Source: an uncultured Methylophilaceae bacterium
GTDB lineage: Bacteria > Pseudomonadota > Gammaproteobacteria > Burkholderiales > Methylophilaceae
Assembly (NCBI GenBank): GCA_903914945.1
Contig: CAIWQV010000072.1
Location: 1 to 39,521, forward strand
Length of the DNA stretch: 39,521 nucleotides
Reading direction: 5' to 3'
This document shows positions 17,330 through 27,030 of this stretch, one piece after another. Below the pieces are notes generated by a model, which searched no databases, was not told where the DNA came from, and saw nothing but the letters and a program-made list of their open reading frames with translations. Position 1 is the stretch's first letter. Every line of letters starts with the position of its first letter. The translations under genes and the position numbers were made by a program.

Positions 17330-19267
17330 TTGAAATCTACTACATTTAATTCCAGAAAACTAAATCAATTGCTAAGCTCGATGAGCTTTGCAGTATCCAT
17401 GCTTGTATTTCTCGGCATTGCATCCGTTATTGGAACGATTCTTAAACAGAACGAGCCTTACGAAAATTATATTATTAAATTCGGTCAATTTTGGTTTGGT
17501 TTTTTTGAAAAAATTGGCCTCTATGATGTTTATCACAGCGTTTGGTTTCTAATAATCCTGCTTTTTTTGGTGATATCCACAACACTTTGTATTACTAAAA
17601 ATACACCTATTATTCTTAAAGATTTTCTATTATTTAAAGATTCTTTGGAAGAAAAATCACTTTTATCGTTTACACATCATCTGGTTTTAAAAAATAAAAA
17701 GAAGGTAAACCTTTCTCAAGTTATTCATTACTTAAAACAAGCGAACTTTAAAGTTAAAGAAAAATTAAAAGATAATGGCGACATCTTAATTGTTGCCAAA
17801 AAAGGAAACTATCAGCGTTTAGGCTATATTTTTACTCATGTGGGTGTCGTTGTGATCTGTTTAGGCGGCTTACTAGATGGCAATTTAATTTTTAAAGCTC
17901 AAGAGCTATTTGGCTATAAAAAAATTGAAACACTCGATATTCCAGCCTCAAAAGTTCAAGAAGTAAGTAGATTAAGCGTAGCTAATAGTTCTTTTCGAGC
18001 AAATATGACGCTTGCTGAAGGGTCTTCAGATAATGTAGCTTTTGTAAGAATGAAGGACGGTTATCTCGTGCAAGATTTACCTTTTAAAATCACTTTAAAA
18101 GACTTTAGGATTAATCATTATTCAACGGGCATGCCAAAGTCATTTGAAAGTGACTTGATTATTTCTGACCCTGAACTTTCTCAAGATATAACAAAGACAA
18201 TCAGCGTTAATCACCCCTTTACATATAAAGGGATCGCTATATATCAATCTGATTTCCAGGATGGAGGTACTAAGCTTGATATTAGATTGTGGAATTTCTT
18301 GAATTCCAATACTTCACAAAAAATAAATGGAAAGATTTTTGAGAAAGTAAAGTTAGATAAAGATCAGCTTACATATGAATTTAATGACTTTAGAAAGTTT
18401 AATATTTTACATTTGAAAGAAGGCATTAAAGAGAAACCTAGAAACGTTGGACCTAGCGTAACTTATAAAATTAGAAATAATTCAGGCCAGGCTCGTGAGT
18501 ATATTTCTTATCAGTATGCTATGCCCATCGATGAGAGATCTTTCTTTATTAGTGGCATGAGAGAGACGCCCCAGGAAGAATTCAAATATTTAAAAATACC
18601 TGCAGATCAAAAAGGTTCGATTTCGGATTTTATGTTATTTAAAGCAGCACTTCAGAATAAACCCTTGATCGAAGCTGTTGCGAAGAAAATGGCAAATCAA
18701 TCTGTAAATTCAGATAAAAATGCTAGCGTTAAAGAGTCTTTTGAAAATAGCGTTAATAAATTAATGACTCTGTTTGGGCAGGGCGGTTTTTCCAATATTG
18801 CTCGAAATATTGATACAAATATTCCTGCCAGTGAAAAAGATAAAGCAGTGCAGACATATTTAAAAATCATAGATATTGCATCAACAGAGCTTTATAAAAA
18901 TCAATTTAATCTTTCAGATAAAGAGCTTGATCAATCCAGAGTTACATTTATTCAAGATGCTTTAAATGCTTATAGCGATATGTTTTTTTATGGATCCCCT
19001 TATTATTTTGAACTTATTAATTATGACCAAAAAGAAGCGAGCGGTCTGCAGCTCACTAAATCTCCTGGACAGTTTTGGGTTTATCTAGGGTCTTTAAGTT
19101 TGGTACTTGGTATTTTTTCGATGATTTATTTGCGAGAAAGAAAGTTATGGTTACTCATTAAATCCAAAGGTGGCGCTATACTTGCATTCACTTCCAATAG
19201 AAAGAATCCAGACTTTGAAATTGACTATAAAAAAGTCAGTCAAGCAATTAAAAAAATTATTCAATAA
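17330..19267 (+). CDS. resB: Cytochrome c biogenesis protein ResB (Ccs1, System II)
   Basis: Membrane protein that with CcsB exports haem and ligates it to apocytochrome c on the periplasmic side (System II). The 645 aa protein has three N-terminal transmembrane segments (about 18-95, then [20 protein letters not shown] near 165-185), a large periplasmic domain, and a final helix near residue 590 ([20 protein letters not shown]), the ResB layout. The [16 protein letters not shown] segment is a typical conserved stretch. The start is TTG; the nearby ATG at 17320 is in another frame. Confidence 0.93.
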   Translation: MKSTTFNSRKLNQLLSSMSFAVSMLVFLGIASVIGTILKQNEPYENYIIKFGQFWFGFFEKIGLYDVYHSVWFLIILLFLVISTTLCITKNTPIILKDFLLFKDSLEEKSLLSFTHHLVLKNKKKVNLSQVIHYLKQANFKVKEKLKDNGDILIVAKKGNYQRLGYIFTHVGVVVICLGGLLDGNLIFKAQELFGYKKIETLDIPASKVQEVSRLSVANSSFRANMTLAEGSSDNVAFVRMKDGYLVQDLPFKITLKDFRINHYSTGMPKSFESDLIISDPELSQDITKTISVNHPFTYKGIAIYQSDFQDGGTKLDIRLWNFLNSNTSQKINGKIFEKVKLDKDQLTYEFNDFRKFNILHLKEGIKEKPRNVGPSVTYKIRNNSGQAREYISYQYAMPIDERSFFISGMRETPQEEFKYLKIPADQKGSISDFMLFKAALQNKPLIEAVAKKMANQSVNSDKNASVKESFENSVNKLMTLFGQGGFSNIARNIDTNIPASEKDKAVQTYLKIIDIASTELYKNQFNLSDKELDQSRVTFIQDALNAYSDMFFYGSPYYFELINYDQKEASGLQLTKSPGQFWVYLGSLSLVLGIFSMIYLRERKLWLLIKSKGGAILAFTSNRKNPDFEIDYKKVSQAIKKIIQ

Positions 19268-19277
19268 TAGGTGAGCC

Positions 19278-20411
19278 ATGTTAACTAAATTATTTAAATC
19301 ATCAAAAACGTCATTTCAAATATTTAATGCTTTATATCTTTCCTTTTTATTAGGAGGTGCTTTTTACGCATTAAAAACATTTCATAACTATATGGATATT
19401 TATGAAAAGGCTATTTTATTTGGCAGTGTTGGTTTTTTTAGTTGGCTTGGTTGGAGCTGGAATCACTTCAAAAAGATTATTATCTTAGTTTTTGCCATTA
19501 GTCTTTTTGCAATTCAACTCTATGGCGGAGCGCTAGCAAATAGTGAGCATATCTTTTTATTAAAATATCTCATATCAAGTCAGTCAGCCATTATGTGGAT
19601 GAATGTTTTTTTTGCTTTAGCACTTTTACTTTATTGGTTAGGGTTACTTACAAAAAATAATTTAGTCGATGATATTGCATCTTCCTTTACATCCTTAGCG
19701 GTTTTATTTGGATTTATAGGGCTTCTCGTAAGATGGTATGAATCTTATTTGATAGGACTGGATATTGGACATATCCCGATTAGTAATTTATATGAGGTAT
19801 TTATTCTATTTTGTTTGATTACATCTCTTCTTTATCTATTCTACGAAGAAAGATTTAATACTAAAAAATTAGGTGCTTTCGTATTGATTGTTATAAATGC
19901 AGCTGTAGGATTTATTCTATGGTATACCTTCGACCGGCATGCAGATGGAGTTCAGCCGCTAGTTCCAGCCCTTCAATCTTACTGGATGAAAATACATGTC
20001 CCTGCTAATTTTATAGGGTATGGCGCTTTTTCCTTAGCAGCAATGGTGTCTCTAGCCTACATACTTGCAGGTAAAAAAATATTAACTTCTTATTTGCCAA
20101 AGCCGGCTGTGCTTGATGATCTTATATATAAATCAATTGCAATTGGCTTTATCTTTTTTACTATTGCAACCATATTGGGCGCTATATGGGCGGGTGAAGC
20201 CTGGGGCGGCTACTGGTCATGGGATCCCAAAGAAACGTGGGCTTTAATAGTCTGGCTAAACTACGCTGCTTGGCTACATTATCGAATTGTTAAAGGACTA
20301 AGAGGCCCTGTTTTAGCTTGGTGGGCTTTAATTGGACTTGTTGTAACTACCTTTGCTTTTTTAGGTGTCAATATGTTTTTATCAGGACTCCATTCCTACG
20401 GCCAGCTTTAA
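19278..20411 (+). CDS. ccsB: Cytochrome c biogenesis protein CcsB (ResC, haem handling)
   Basis: Polytopic haem-handling partner of ResB. The 377 aa protein has many membrane helices and the diagnostic tryptophan-rich WWD domain (WAGEAWGGYWSWDPKETWAL) near residue 305, flanked by conserved histidines such as the one in LHSYG near the C-terminus. An AGGTG ribosome binding site precedes the ATG, 10 bp after resB. It is probably cotranscribed with resB; the mla operon follows after 40 bp, which begins with the 10 bp palindrome TTACATGTAA. Confidence 0.95.
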   Translation: MLTKLFKSSKTSFQIFNALYLSFLLGGAFYALKTFHNYMDIYEKAILFGSVGFFSWLGWSWNHFKKIIILVFAISLFAIQLYGGALANSEHIFLLKYLISSQSAIMWMNVFFALALLLYWLGLLTKNNLVDDIASSFTSLAVLFGFIGLLVRWYESYLIGLDIGHIPISNLYEVFILFCLITSLLYLFYEERFNTKKLGAFVLIVINAAVGFILWYTFDRHADGVQPLVPALQSYWMKIHVPANFIGYGAFSLAAMVSLAYILAGKKILTSYLPKPAVLDDLIYKSIAIGFIFFTIATILGAIWAGEAWGGYWSWDPKETWALIVWLNYAAWLHYRIVKGLRGPVLAWWALIGLVVTTFAFLGVNMFLSGLHSYGQL

Positions 20412-20451
20412 TTACATGTAAAATAAGCATATAAAAATCCATACTTAAAAA

Positions 20452-21255
20452 ATGACCCAAAAAAATATAGTTGAAATTGAAAATTTATCTTTTGGCTACG
20501 GAAATCGTATGCTTCACAAAGGTATTAATATGGTTTTCCCTCGAGGGAAAGTTACGGCTATTATGGGTGGAAGTGGCTGCGGTAAAACTACCATTCTTCG
20601 TCTAATAGGTGGCCAAATAAAACCTAAAGTAGGTCAAGTATCTGTAGATGGCAAGATTGTCCATAAACAAGATAGACATGGCATTTATGAATTGCGAAGA
20701 AAAATGGGTATGCTTTTTCAGCATGGCGCTCTTTTTACTGATTTATCTGTATTTGATAACGTGGCATTCCCAATTCGAGAACACACCAAACTTCCTGAAA
20801 GTATGATTCGTGATTTAGTGCTTATGAAATTAAACGCTGTTGGTCTTCGGGGCGCTCATAAACTCATGTCCACAGAATTATCAGGCGGAATGGCAAGACG
20901 GGTAGCGCTTGCAAGAGCTATTGCTTTAGATCCAGATATTATTATGTATGACGAACCTTTTGCAGGATTAGACCCCATTTCTATGGCGGTCATTTGCGAC
21001 TTAATCAGAACGCTCAATGATGCACTAGGCGCAACTTCAATCATTGTGACCCATGATGTGGAAGAGGCTTTTTCTTTTGCAGATTATATTTATTTTGTTG
21101 CAGATGGAGTTGTAGCGGCTGAAGGAACGCCTAAAGAATTATCAAAATCTAAACTGCCTTTTGTGCATCAGTTTGTGCATGGCGAGAAAGATGGCCCGGT
21201 TCCATTCCATTACAATGCACCTAACTATAAAAAAGATATTTACGAGTCAGTCTAA
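20452..21255 (+). CDS. mlaF: Phospholipid ABC transporter ATP-binding protein MlaF
   Basis: ATPase of the MlaFEDB complex, which moves phospholipids between the inner membrane and the periplasmic carrier MlaC. The 267 aa protein has Walker A GGSGCGKTT (39-47), a signature LSGGMARRVALARA, Walker B DIIMYDEPF, and a switch histidine in VTHD. The GLDPIS following Walker B is typical of MlaF. It heads a five-gene cluster in canonical order (F, E, D, C, B) with gaps of a few bases or overlaps. Confidence 0.96.
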   Translation: MTQKNIVEIENLSFGYGNRMLHKGINMVFPRGKVTAIMGGSGCGKTTILRLIGGQIKPKVGQVSVDGKIVHKQDRHGIYELRRKMGMLFQHGALFTDLSVFDNVAFPIREHTKLPESMIRDLVLMKLNAVGLRGAHKLMSTELSGGMARRVALARAIALDPDIIMYDEPFAGLDPISMAVICDLIRTLNDALGATSIIVTHDVEEAFSFADYIYFVADGVVAAEGTPKELSKSKLPFVHQFVHGEKDGPVPFHYNAPNYKKDIYESV

Positions 21256-21258
21256 TTT

Positions 21259-22047
21259 ATGAATCCTATTTTTAAAATTTTAAGTAATTTAGGTAATCAA
21301 GTTACCTCAAGGATTTGGCGCCTGGGCTCAGCGGCACGCTTGTTTTTTCTAACGTTAATTTATTCGGGCGAAAGCTTTAAGCGTATTCATTTAACAATTC
21401 GCGAAATTTATTTCACCGGAGTCATGTCTTTAATTATTATTATTGTATCCGCCTTCTTCGTGGGCATGGTTTTGGGTTTACAAGGCTACTACACACTTCA
21501 GAAATATGGCTCTTCTGAGTCTATAGGCGTTTTGGTTGCACTTGCACTCTTAAGAGAGCTTGGCCCAGTAGTAACAGCTCTTCTATTTGCAGGAAGAGCA
21601 GGCACAGCAATTACAGCTGAGATTGGCTTAATGAAGGCGACCGAGCAATTATCGGCGATGGAAATGATGGCTGTGAGCCCCATTGCTAGAATCATTGGCC
21701 CTAGATTTTGGGCTGGCGTCATTTCAATGCCCATATTAGCCTCTATTTTCTCAATGGTAGGCGTGATGGGCGGCTATTTAGTTGCAGTTCCAATTATTGG
21801 CGTAGATCATGGCGCATTTTGGTCACAAATGAATGTGAATGTTGATTTTAGGTTTGATGTTGTCAATGGACTCATTAAAAGTTTTGTATTTGGAGTCGCG
21901 TGTACGATCATTGCTCTTTATGAAGGTTTCGATGCCCCGCCAACAGCAGAAGGCGTAAGTCGAGCCACTACAAGAACTGTAGTAACTTCTTCATTGACTG
22001 TTTTGGGATTAGATTTTATTTTAACTTCGTTTATGATTGCGCATTAA
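21259..22047 (+). CDS. mlaE: Phospholipid ABC transporter permease MlaE
   Basis: Permease dimer subunit of the Mla complex. The 262 aa protein has five to six hydrophobic segments and the MlaE-family core LRELGPVVTALLFAGRAGTAITAEIGLMKATEQLSAME (quoted here only as two landmarks: LRELGPV and RAGTAI), followed by GVDHGAFWSQM, the site where many homologues also have Gly-Ala-Phe-Trp. It begins 3 bp after mlaF, and mlaD starts 18 bp after its stop with an AAAGGA-like ribosome binding site. Confidence 0.96.
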   Translation: MNPIFKILSNLGNQVTSRIWRLGSAARLFFLTLIYSGESFKRIHLTIREIYFTGVMSLIIIIVSAFFVGMVLGLQGYYTLQKYGSSESIGVLVALALLRELGPVVTALLFAGRAGTAITAEIGLMKATEQLSAMEMMAVSPIARIIGPRFWAGVISMPILASIFSMVGVMGGYLVAVPIIGVDHGAFWSQMNVNVDFRFDVVNGLIKSFVFGVACTIIALYEGFDAPPTAEGVSRATTRTVVTSSLTVLGLDFILTSFMIAH

Positions 22048-22065
22048 TAAAGGATTGGAGCACTT

Positions 22066-22533
22066 ATGGATAAAACAACATTAGATATTTGGGTAGGTTT
22101 ATTTGTAGCCATTGGAATTGCTGCACTTATGGGACTAGCTATGAAAGTAGGTAACCTTACAAGTAATACGCTAGGCGAAACTTATTCAGTTTATGCAAAC
22201 TATGAAAATATTGGTGGCCTTAAGCCTAGAGCGCCAGTTAAAAGTTCTGGTGTTGTTGTTGGTCGTATTGATAACATTAAATTCGATACAAAAGCTTATC
22301 AAGCAGTCGTTACTTTAAAGATAGACAAAAGATACCCATTTCCTAAAGATACTTTTGCAAATATTTATACTTCAGGCCTATTGGGTGAGCAATATATTAG
22401 CTTGGAAGCAGGGGGCGATGACCATTTTTTAAAAGAAGGCGACCGTATTTCTAAGACCCAAGATGCAGTTGTATTAGAAAAACTCATCAGTCAGTTCTTG
22501 TATAATAAAGCTACTGAAGAACCTAAAAAATAA
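22066..22533 (+). CDS. mlaD: MCE-domain protein MlaD
   Basis: Substrate-binding subunit of the Mla system, anchored by one N-terminal helix (about residues 8-26) with a periplasmic MCE domain that forms a hexameric ring. Seen: LDIWVGLFVAIGIAAL, YANYENIGGLKPRAPVKSSGVVVGRI (MCE core, landmarks only) and GLLGEQYISLEAGG. At 155 aa it is the short single-MCE form usual in proteobacteria. It is followed directly by mlaC. Confidence 0.95.
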   Translation: MDKTTLDIWVGLFVAIGIAALMGLAMKVGNLTSNTLGETYSVYANYENIGGLKPRAPVKSSGVVVGRIDNIKFDTKAYQAVVTLKIDKRYPFPKDTFANIYTSGLLGEQYISLEAGGDDHFLKEGDRISKTQDAVVLEKLISQFLYNKATEEPKK

Positions 22534-22560
22534 TTGAAATTTAAAAGGAATTTAAGAGCC

Positions 22561-23175
22561 ATGAAAAAGTTTTTATTAGTGATTTTAAGTTTACTCCTGT
22601 CAATGAGCTTATTTGCTGCAGAGGCCCCGGATGCATTTGTTAAAAAAACGGCTGATGAAGTTTTTGAAATTTTAAAAACGGATAAAGATCTTAAGACAGG
22701 TAACAAAGAAAAAGCCTATAAAGTTACTGAGGAAAAAATACTTCCATATTTCGATTTTGATCGAATATCTAAACTTGTTTTGGGTAAAGCCTATCCAGCA
22801 GCATCGAAAGAAGAGCAAGAAGGATTTAAAAAAGAATTTAGAACAATGCTTGTTAAAACTTATGGCAGTGCACTATTAAAATTTAAAGATCAAACACTAA
22901 GTTATAAGCCAGCTCGATATTCACCCACAGATGAAGAAGTTCTAGTGAAAACAGAAATTTTACAGCCGGGCGCGCCATCTCTACCGATCGATTACATGCT
23001 TGAAAAAGATGGTAATTCTTGGAAAGTTTTTGACATTATTATTGAGGGCGTAAGTTTAGTGACAAATTATCGCGGCCAATTTGGCAATGAAATTAGACAA
23101 AATGGTATGGCGTCTCTTATTACAAAACTTGCTGAGAAGAATGCTAACTTCGAGAAGACAACAGCAAACAAATGA
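22561..23175 (+). CDS. mlaC: Periplasmic phospholipid-binding protein MlaC
   Basis: Soluble carrier that ferries phospholipids between the outer-membrane MlaA complex and MlaFEDB. The ORF track uses a TTG at 22534; I choose the ATG at 22561 (204 aa) because it begins a clean signal peptide (MKKFLLVILSLLLSMSLFAA) and is preceded by AAAAGGA. Family landmarks are LPYFDFDRISKLVLGKA-like text near residue 60 and the YGSALLKF segment. No mlaA is in the window. The stop overlaps the mlaB start (ATGA). Confidence 0.94.
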   Translation: MKKFLLVILSLLLSMSLFAAEAPDAFVKKTADEVFEILKTDKDLKTGNKEKAYKVTEEKILPYFDFDRISKLVLGKAYPAASKEEQEGFKKEFRTMLVKTYGSALLKFKDQTLSYKPARYSPTDEEVLVKTEILQPGAPSLPIDYMLEKDGNSWKVFDIIIEGVSLVTNYRGQFGNEIRQNGMASLITKLAEKNANFEKTTANK

Positions 23176-23456
23176 TTGTTTTTGATAAAAACCAATGGCA
23201 GTTAAGTGGCGATCTCACTATTGAAAAAATTCCAGGTATCATTGATTTAATTGCTAAGCAAAAAACAGAAAAAACAACAACAATTGATTTTTCAAAAGTA
23301 ACTGCAATAGATACTTCAACATTAAGTTTAATTTTTGAATTACAACGGCAAGCTAATATCACTCAATCGCATTTTGTTTTTAAAAATCTACCCAAAAACT
23401 TAAACAGCCTAGCAAAATTATATGGAGTGGAAGACCTTGTATCTTCCCTCCATTAA
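23172..23456 (+). CDS. mlaB: STAS-domain protein MlaB
   Basis: Small cytoplasmic STAS protein that binds MlaF and supports assembly and activity of the transporter. The 94 aa length and the STAS core (TTTIDFSKVTAIDTSTLSL) fit; the Thr/Ser after Asp in IDTSTL sits where STAS proteins have their conserved small residue. It is translationally coupled to mlaC by ATGA and ends the mla block, 47 bp before a separate ABC exporter. Confidence 0.9.
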   Translation: MIVFDKNQWQLSGDLTIEKIPGIIDLIAKQKTEKTTTIDFSKVTAIDTSTLSLIFELQRQANITQSHFVFKNLPKNLNSLAKLYGVEDLVSSLH

Positions 23457-23503
23457 TTTCTCATTATTAACCTCACTCGAAAGAACTTGCCGAATTCATT
23501 GCA

Positions 23504-24415
23504 ATGAAAAAAGCTATTGTATTTAATAAAGTAAAAAAGAACTTTGGTAAATTAGAGGCATTAAAAGGGATTGATTTAACAATTGATGAGGGGGAGTTTT
23601 TCGCCCTGCTTGGCCCTAATGGTGCTGGCAAATCAACACTTATTAATATTCTTGCGGGCCTTATGAAGCCAACCTCAGGCTCAGTTAAAGTCATGGGCCA
23701 CGATGTGATCGTGGATTACCAAAATGCAAGAAGGTCACTTGGAGTTGTACCTCAGGAATTAGTATTCGATCCTTTTTTTAATGTTCGAGAAATGCTTAGA
23801 TTCCAAGCAGGTTATTTTGGTAAAGGCCGAGAAAATGATGACTGGATTGATGAGGTCATCGAAGGTCTTGATCTTCAAGATAAGGCCAATACAAATATGA
23901 GAATGCTTTCAGGCGGCATGAAAAGACGAGCGTTAATTGCTCAAGCACTTGTCCATAAGCCTCCAGTGATTGTTTTAGATGAGCCCACAGCGGGCGTGGA
24001 CGTAGAGCTTAGAAAAAAATTATGGCAATTCATTAAAAAGCTTAATCAAAAAGGCCATACCATTGTGTTAACGACGCATTATTTGGAAGAGGCAGAGACA
24101 TTGTGCAGTCGTGTAGCTATGATGGATCAAGGTAAAGTGGTTGCATTAGATAAAACAAGAAATTTATTAAAACGTTTTTCAGCAAAGAATTTAAATTTAC
24201 GCCTTGACTTAAAAGGTAAGAAAATCCCAGCAAGCATTCAAAGACTTATGCAGACGACTGATCAAAATTTTGTAACTTTTTTACTTAAGGATATTACAGC
24301 AGTCGAATTAATTATAAGTGAATTAAAAAAATCTAAAATTGCAATTTTGGATATGGAGCTAAAAAATTCTGATTTAGAGAATGTCTTCCTTAAGCTTACA
24401 GGAAGTAAAAAATAA
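23504..24415 (+). CDS. ABC-2 exporter ATP-binding protein (YadG-like)
   Basis: ATPase of an ABC-2-type exporter of unknown substrate. The 303 aa protein has Walker A GPNGAGKST, signature LSGGMKRRALIAQA, Walker B VIVLDEPTAGVD and switch LTTHYLEEAE. The C-terminal 80 residues form a small extra domain as in drug, capsule and YadG-type ATPases. The permease gene starts on the stop codon (ATG overlapping TAATG). This pair between mlaB and ibaG is common in betaproteobacteria, suggesting an envelope role, but no substrate can be named. Confidence 0.92.
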   Translation: MKKAIVFNKVKKNFGKLEALKGIDLTIDEGEFFALLGPNGAGKSTLINILAGLMKPTSGSVKVMGHDVIVDYQNARRSLGVVPQELVFDPFFNVREMLRFQAGYFGKGRENDDWIDEVIEGLDLQDKANTNMRMLSGGMKRRALIAQALVHKPPVIVLDEPTAGVDVELRKKLWQFIKKLNQKGHTIVLTTHYLEEAETLCSRVAMMDQGKVVALDKTRNLLKRFSAKNLNLRLDLKGKKIPASIQRLMQTTDQNFVTFLLKDITAVELIISELKKSKIAILDMELKNSDLENVFLKLTGSKK

Positions 24416-25188
24416 TGAATTTAAAAGATGAATTTTTAGGGACATGGACGCTTCTTAAAAAAGAACTACTTCGATTTTGGCGTGTAGTCTTTCAAACCGT
24501 TGCAGCACCCGTGATAACGGCGGTCCTTTATCTTCTTATTTTTTCACATGTATTAGCAAATCATGTAAAAGTTTATGACAATGTAAATTACACAGCCTTT
24601 CTTATTCCAGGACTGATTATGATGTCATTATTACAAAATGCATTTGCAAATAGCTCATCAAGCCTAATTCAATCCAAAGTGATGGGTAATATTGTATTTA
24701 TTTTATTAACGCCCATTACCTATTTACAGTTTTTTCTAGCTTTTTTAATAGCTTCAATTGTCCGAGGTGTTTTTGTAGGTACTTGTATTTACCTATTTGC
24801 TCTTTTATTTGTAGATTTGCCTATGCTGCATCCATGGATTATTTTCGGGTTTGCAATCATTGGCGGGGCGTTGTTAGGTACTTTTGGCATTATTGCAGGT
24901 ATATGGGCTCACCGATTTGATCAAATGGCAGCATTCCAAAATTTTGTCATCATGCCATTGTCATTTTTGTCTGGCGTATTTTATTCGATTCATTCTCTGC
25001 CACCTTTTTGGCAGAAGTTATCTCAACTCAACCCTTTCTTTTATATGATTGATGGGTTTAGATACGGTTTTTTTGGGCAGTCCGACGTTGCTCCGTTATT
25101 AAGCCTCTCAATCGTAACCGCGTTTTTTATTGTGTTAGCTTCCATTACCCTAGGAATGCTAAAATCCGGCTATAAATTACGAGGCTAA
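24415..25188 (+). CDS. ABC-2 exporter permease (YadH-like)
   Basis: Membrane partner of the preceding ATPase. The 257 aa protein has six hydrophobic segments, the ABC-2 family sequence around LNPFFYMIDGFRYGFFG near residue 220, and IMPLSFLSGVFYSIHSLP before it, both hallmarks of the YadH/NodJ permease family. Its first base is the last base of the ATPase gene stop codon, implying strict coupling. ibaG follows 3 bp downstream. Confidence 0.92.
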   Translation: MNLKDEFLGTWTLLKKELLRFWRVVFQTVAAPVITAVLYLLIFSHVLANHVKVYDNVNYTAFLIPGLIMMSLLQNAFANSSSSLIQSKVMGNIVFILLTPITYLQFFLAFLIASIVRGVFVGTCIYLFALLFVDLPMLHPWIIFGFAIIGGALLGTFGIIAGIWAHRFDQMAAFQNFVIMPLSFLSGVFYSIHSLPPFWQKLSQLNPFFYMIDGFRYGFFGQSDVAPLLSLSIVTAFFIVLASITLGMLKSGYKLRG

Positions 25189-25191
25189 AAA

Positions 25192-25434
25192 ATGACTGCA
25201 GACGACATTAGGCAATCTATTGTTGAAAAACTCGAATGTGAGTTCATTAATATTTTAGGTGAAGACGGTGCTCATTTTGAAGGCACTATTGTCAGTCAGT
25301 TATTTGAGGGATTAAATCGCGTAAAACAACATCAAATGGTATTTAGTGCGTTGGGCGATAAGATGAAAAGTGAAATACATGCTTTATCTATGAAAACTTA
25401 TACGCCAAGTGAATGGAAACAATTAAAAAACTAA
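25192..25434 (+). CDS. ibaG: BolA-family protein IbaG
   Basis: Small BolA-like protein, 80 aa, that in other bacteria partners monothiol glutaredoxins in Fe-S cluster handling and affects acid or envelope stress. The fold is seen in the conserved VSQLFEGLNRVKQHQMVFSALGD region (landmarks VSQLFEG and RVKQHQ) and the C-terminal MKTYTPSEW. The BolA invariant histidine is represented in KQHQMV. The monothiol glutaredoxin grxD follows 16 bp later, so the two likely form the BolA-Grx pair. Confidence 0.9.
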   Translation: MTADDIRQSIVEKLECEFINILGEDGAHFEGTIVSQLFEGLNRVKQHQMVFSALGDKMKSEIHALSMKTYTPSEWKQLKN

Positions 25435-25450
25435 TATTAAGGACTTATAT

Positions 25451-25762
25451 ATGAGCGCGCAAGACAAGATTCAAAAAACGATTAATGAAAATGATGTAGT
25501 TCTATACATGAAAGGAAACCCTAAATTTCCTCAGTGCGGATTTTCAAGTTTAGCCACCAAAATTTTAGAGGCATGTGATACCGATTTTTATACAGTTGAT
25601 GTTTTGCAAGATCCAGAAGTGCGAGAGGGCATTAAGGTATTTGCTAATTGGCCAACTATTCCGCAACTTTATATTCATGGAGAGTTTATTGGCGGCGCTG
25701 ATATTATGAAAGAGATGTATGAAAATGGAGAATTAATAAAGCTATTAAAGGCCAATTCATAA
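25451..25762 (+). CDS. grxD: Monothiol glutaredoxin GrxD (CGFS type)
   Basis: Glutathione-dependent Fe-S cluster carrier with the single active-site cysteine C29 in PQCGFS. At 103 aa it is a single-domain Grx4. Other landmarks are [22 protein letters not shown] (cis-proline loop binding glutathione) and GGADIMKEM. An AAGGACTTA ribosome binding site precedes the ATG. murA begins one base after its stop. Confidence 0.96.
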   Translation: MSAQDKIQKTINENDVVLYMKGNPKFPQCGFSSLATKILEACDTDFYTVDVLQDPEVREGIKVFANWPTIPQLYIHGEFIGGADIMKEMYENGELIKLLKANS

Positions 25763-25763
25763 C

Positions 25764-27029
25764 TTGGATAAATTTGTTATTCGAGGGCAATCCCCTCTTC
25801 ACGGCGAGCTTGAGATATCAGGCGCCAAAAATGCAGCTTTACCCATACTAATTGCGTCTCTTCTCACGGAAGAAAAGCTATCATTAACGCATGTGCCACA
25901 TCTTCAAGATGTAAATACAACAAAGTCATTATTAAAGTATATGGGCGTAGATATACAGAGTGCAGATAACTCAATTCAATTAACTGCAAAAGACATTCTT
26001 AATAAAAATGCTCCTTATGAGCGCGTAAAAACAATGCGCGCTTCTATTCTTGTTCTAGGCCCCTTACTTACAAGATTTGGTGAAGCTCGAGTTTCATTGC
26101 CGGGAGGATGTGCTATTGGATCAAGACCTGTGGATATCCATATCAAAGGACTTCAGGCTATGGGGGCAAAAATAGATATTCACGGAGGTTATATTGAAGC
26201 TTCTACTAAGCATTTACCCAAATCGAAATTGCAGGGGGCTAAATTTTATATGGATATTGTGACCGTAACGGGCACAGAGAATTTAATGATGGCTGCTTCA
26301 TTAGCAGAAGGAGTAACCATCCTAGAGAATGCAGCCAAAGAGCCTGAGGTTGTCGATCTTGGAGAATGTTTAAATAAAATGGGTGCAAAGATTAAAGGTT
26401 TAGGGACCGATATCATCACCATCGAAGGTGTTGATTCTCTGCATGCAGCAAATCATGATGTGATATTTGATAGAATTGAAGCAGGCACATACTTGGCAGC
26501 TGTTGCGATGACAGGCGGTGACGTACTTTTAAAAAATGTACAGATAAAATACTTAGATGCCATCACCCAAAAATTGATAGAGACTGGCGTTAGAATTGAA
26601 TCACATGAAAATTCAATTCGCATTCGAAGTGATGGAAAGCTAAAGGCGGTTAGTTTAAGAACTGCCCCTTATCCAGCATTTCCAACTGATATGCAAGCAC
26701 AAATGATGGCGCTGAATACGATTGCAGATGGTGTTTCTGAAATCACTGAAACGATATTTGAGAATCGTTTTATGCATGTTCAAGAGCTTATTCGCATGGG
26801 TGCACAAATTGATATTAGAGGAAATACGGCAATTATTAGGGGTAAAGAATACTTAGAAGGAGCATCTGTCATGGCAACAGATTTAAGAGCTTCTGCAAGT
26901 CTAGTTATTGCAAGTTTGGCAGCAAGAGGACAAACTACGATTGAGCGTATTTATCATCTCGATCGTGGGTATGAAAAATTAGAAGATAAATTAAATCAAT
27001 TGGGCGCCAATATTAAACGGATTCATTAA
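25764..27029 (+). CDS. murA: UDP-N-acetylglucosamine 1-carboxyvinyltransferase MurA
   Basis: First committed enzyme of peptidoglycan synthesis; transfers enolpyruvate from PEP to UDP-GlcNAc. The 421 aa protein has SGAKNAALP with the K22-N23 pair near the N-terminus and the catalytic cysteine C116 in [13 protein letters not shown], so it is predicted to be fosfomycin sensitive at that residue. The start is TTG, one base after the grxD stop; conserved MurA sequence begins exactly there (DKFVIRG). hisG follows 1 bp later, an order conserved in many proteobacteria. Confidence 0.97.
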   Translation: MDKFVIRGQSPLHGELEISGAKNAALPILIASLLTEEKLSLTHVPHLQDVNTTKSLLKYMGVDIQSADNSIQLTAKDILNKNAPYERVKTMRASILVLGPLLTRFGEARVSLPGGCAIGSRPVDIHIKGLQAMGAKIDIHGGYIEASTKHLPKSKLQGAKFYMDIVTVTGTENLMMAASLAEGVTILENAAKEPEVVDLGECLNKMGAKIKGLGTDIITIEGVDSLHAANHDVIFDRIEAGTYLAAVAMTGGDVLLKNVQIKYLDAITQKLIETGVRIESHENSIRIRSDGKLKAVSLRTAPYPAFPTDMQAQMMALNTIADGVSEITETIFENRFMHVQELIRMGAQIDIRGNTAIIRGKEYLEGASVMATDLRASASLVIASLAARGQTTIERIYHLDRGYEKLEDKLNQLGANIKRIH

Positions 27030-27030
27030 G

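Noticed and set aside
22534-22560. TTG at 22534 as the mlaC start
   Set aside because: It would place nine extra polar residues before a clear signal peptide, while ATG 22561 has a good ribosome binding site.
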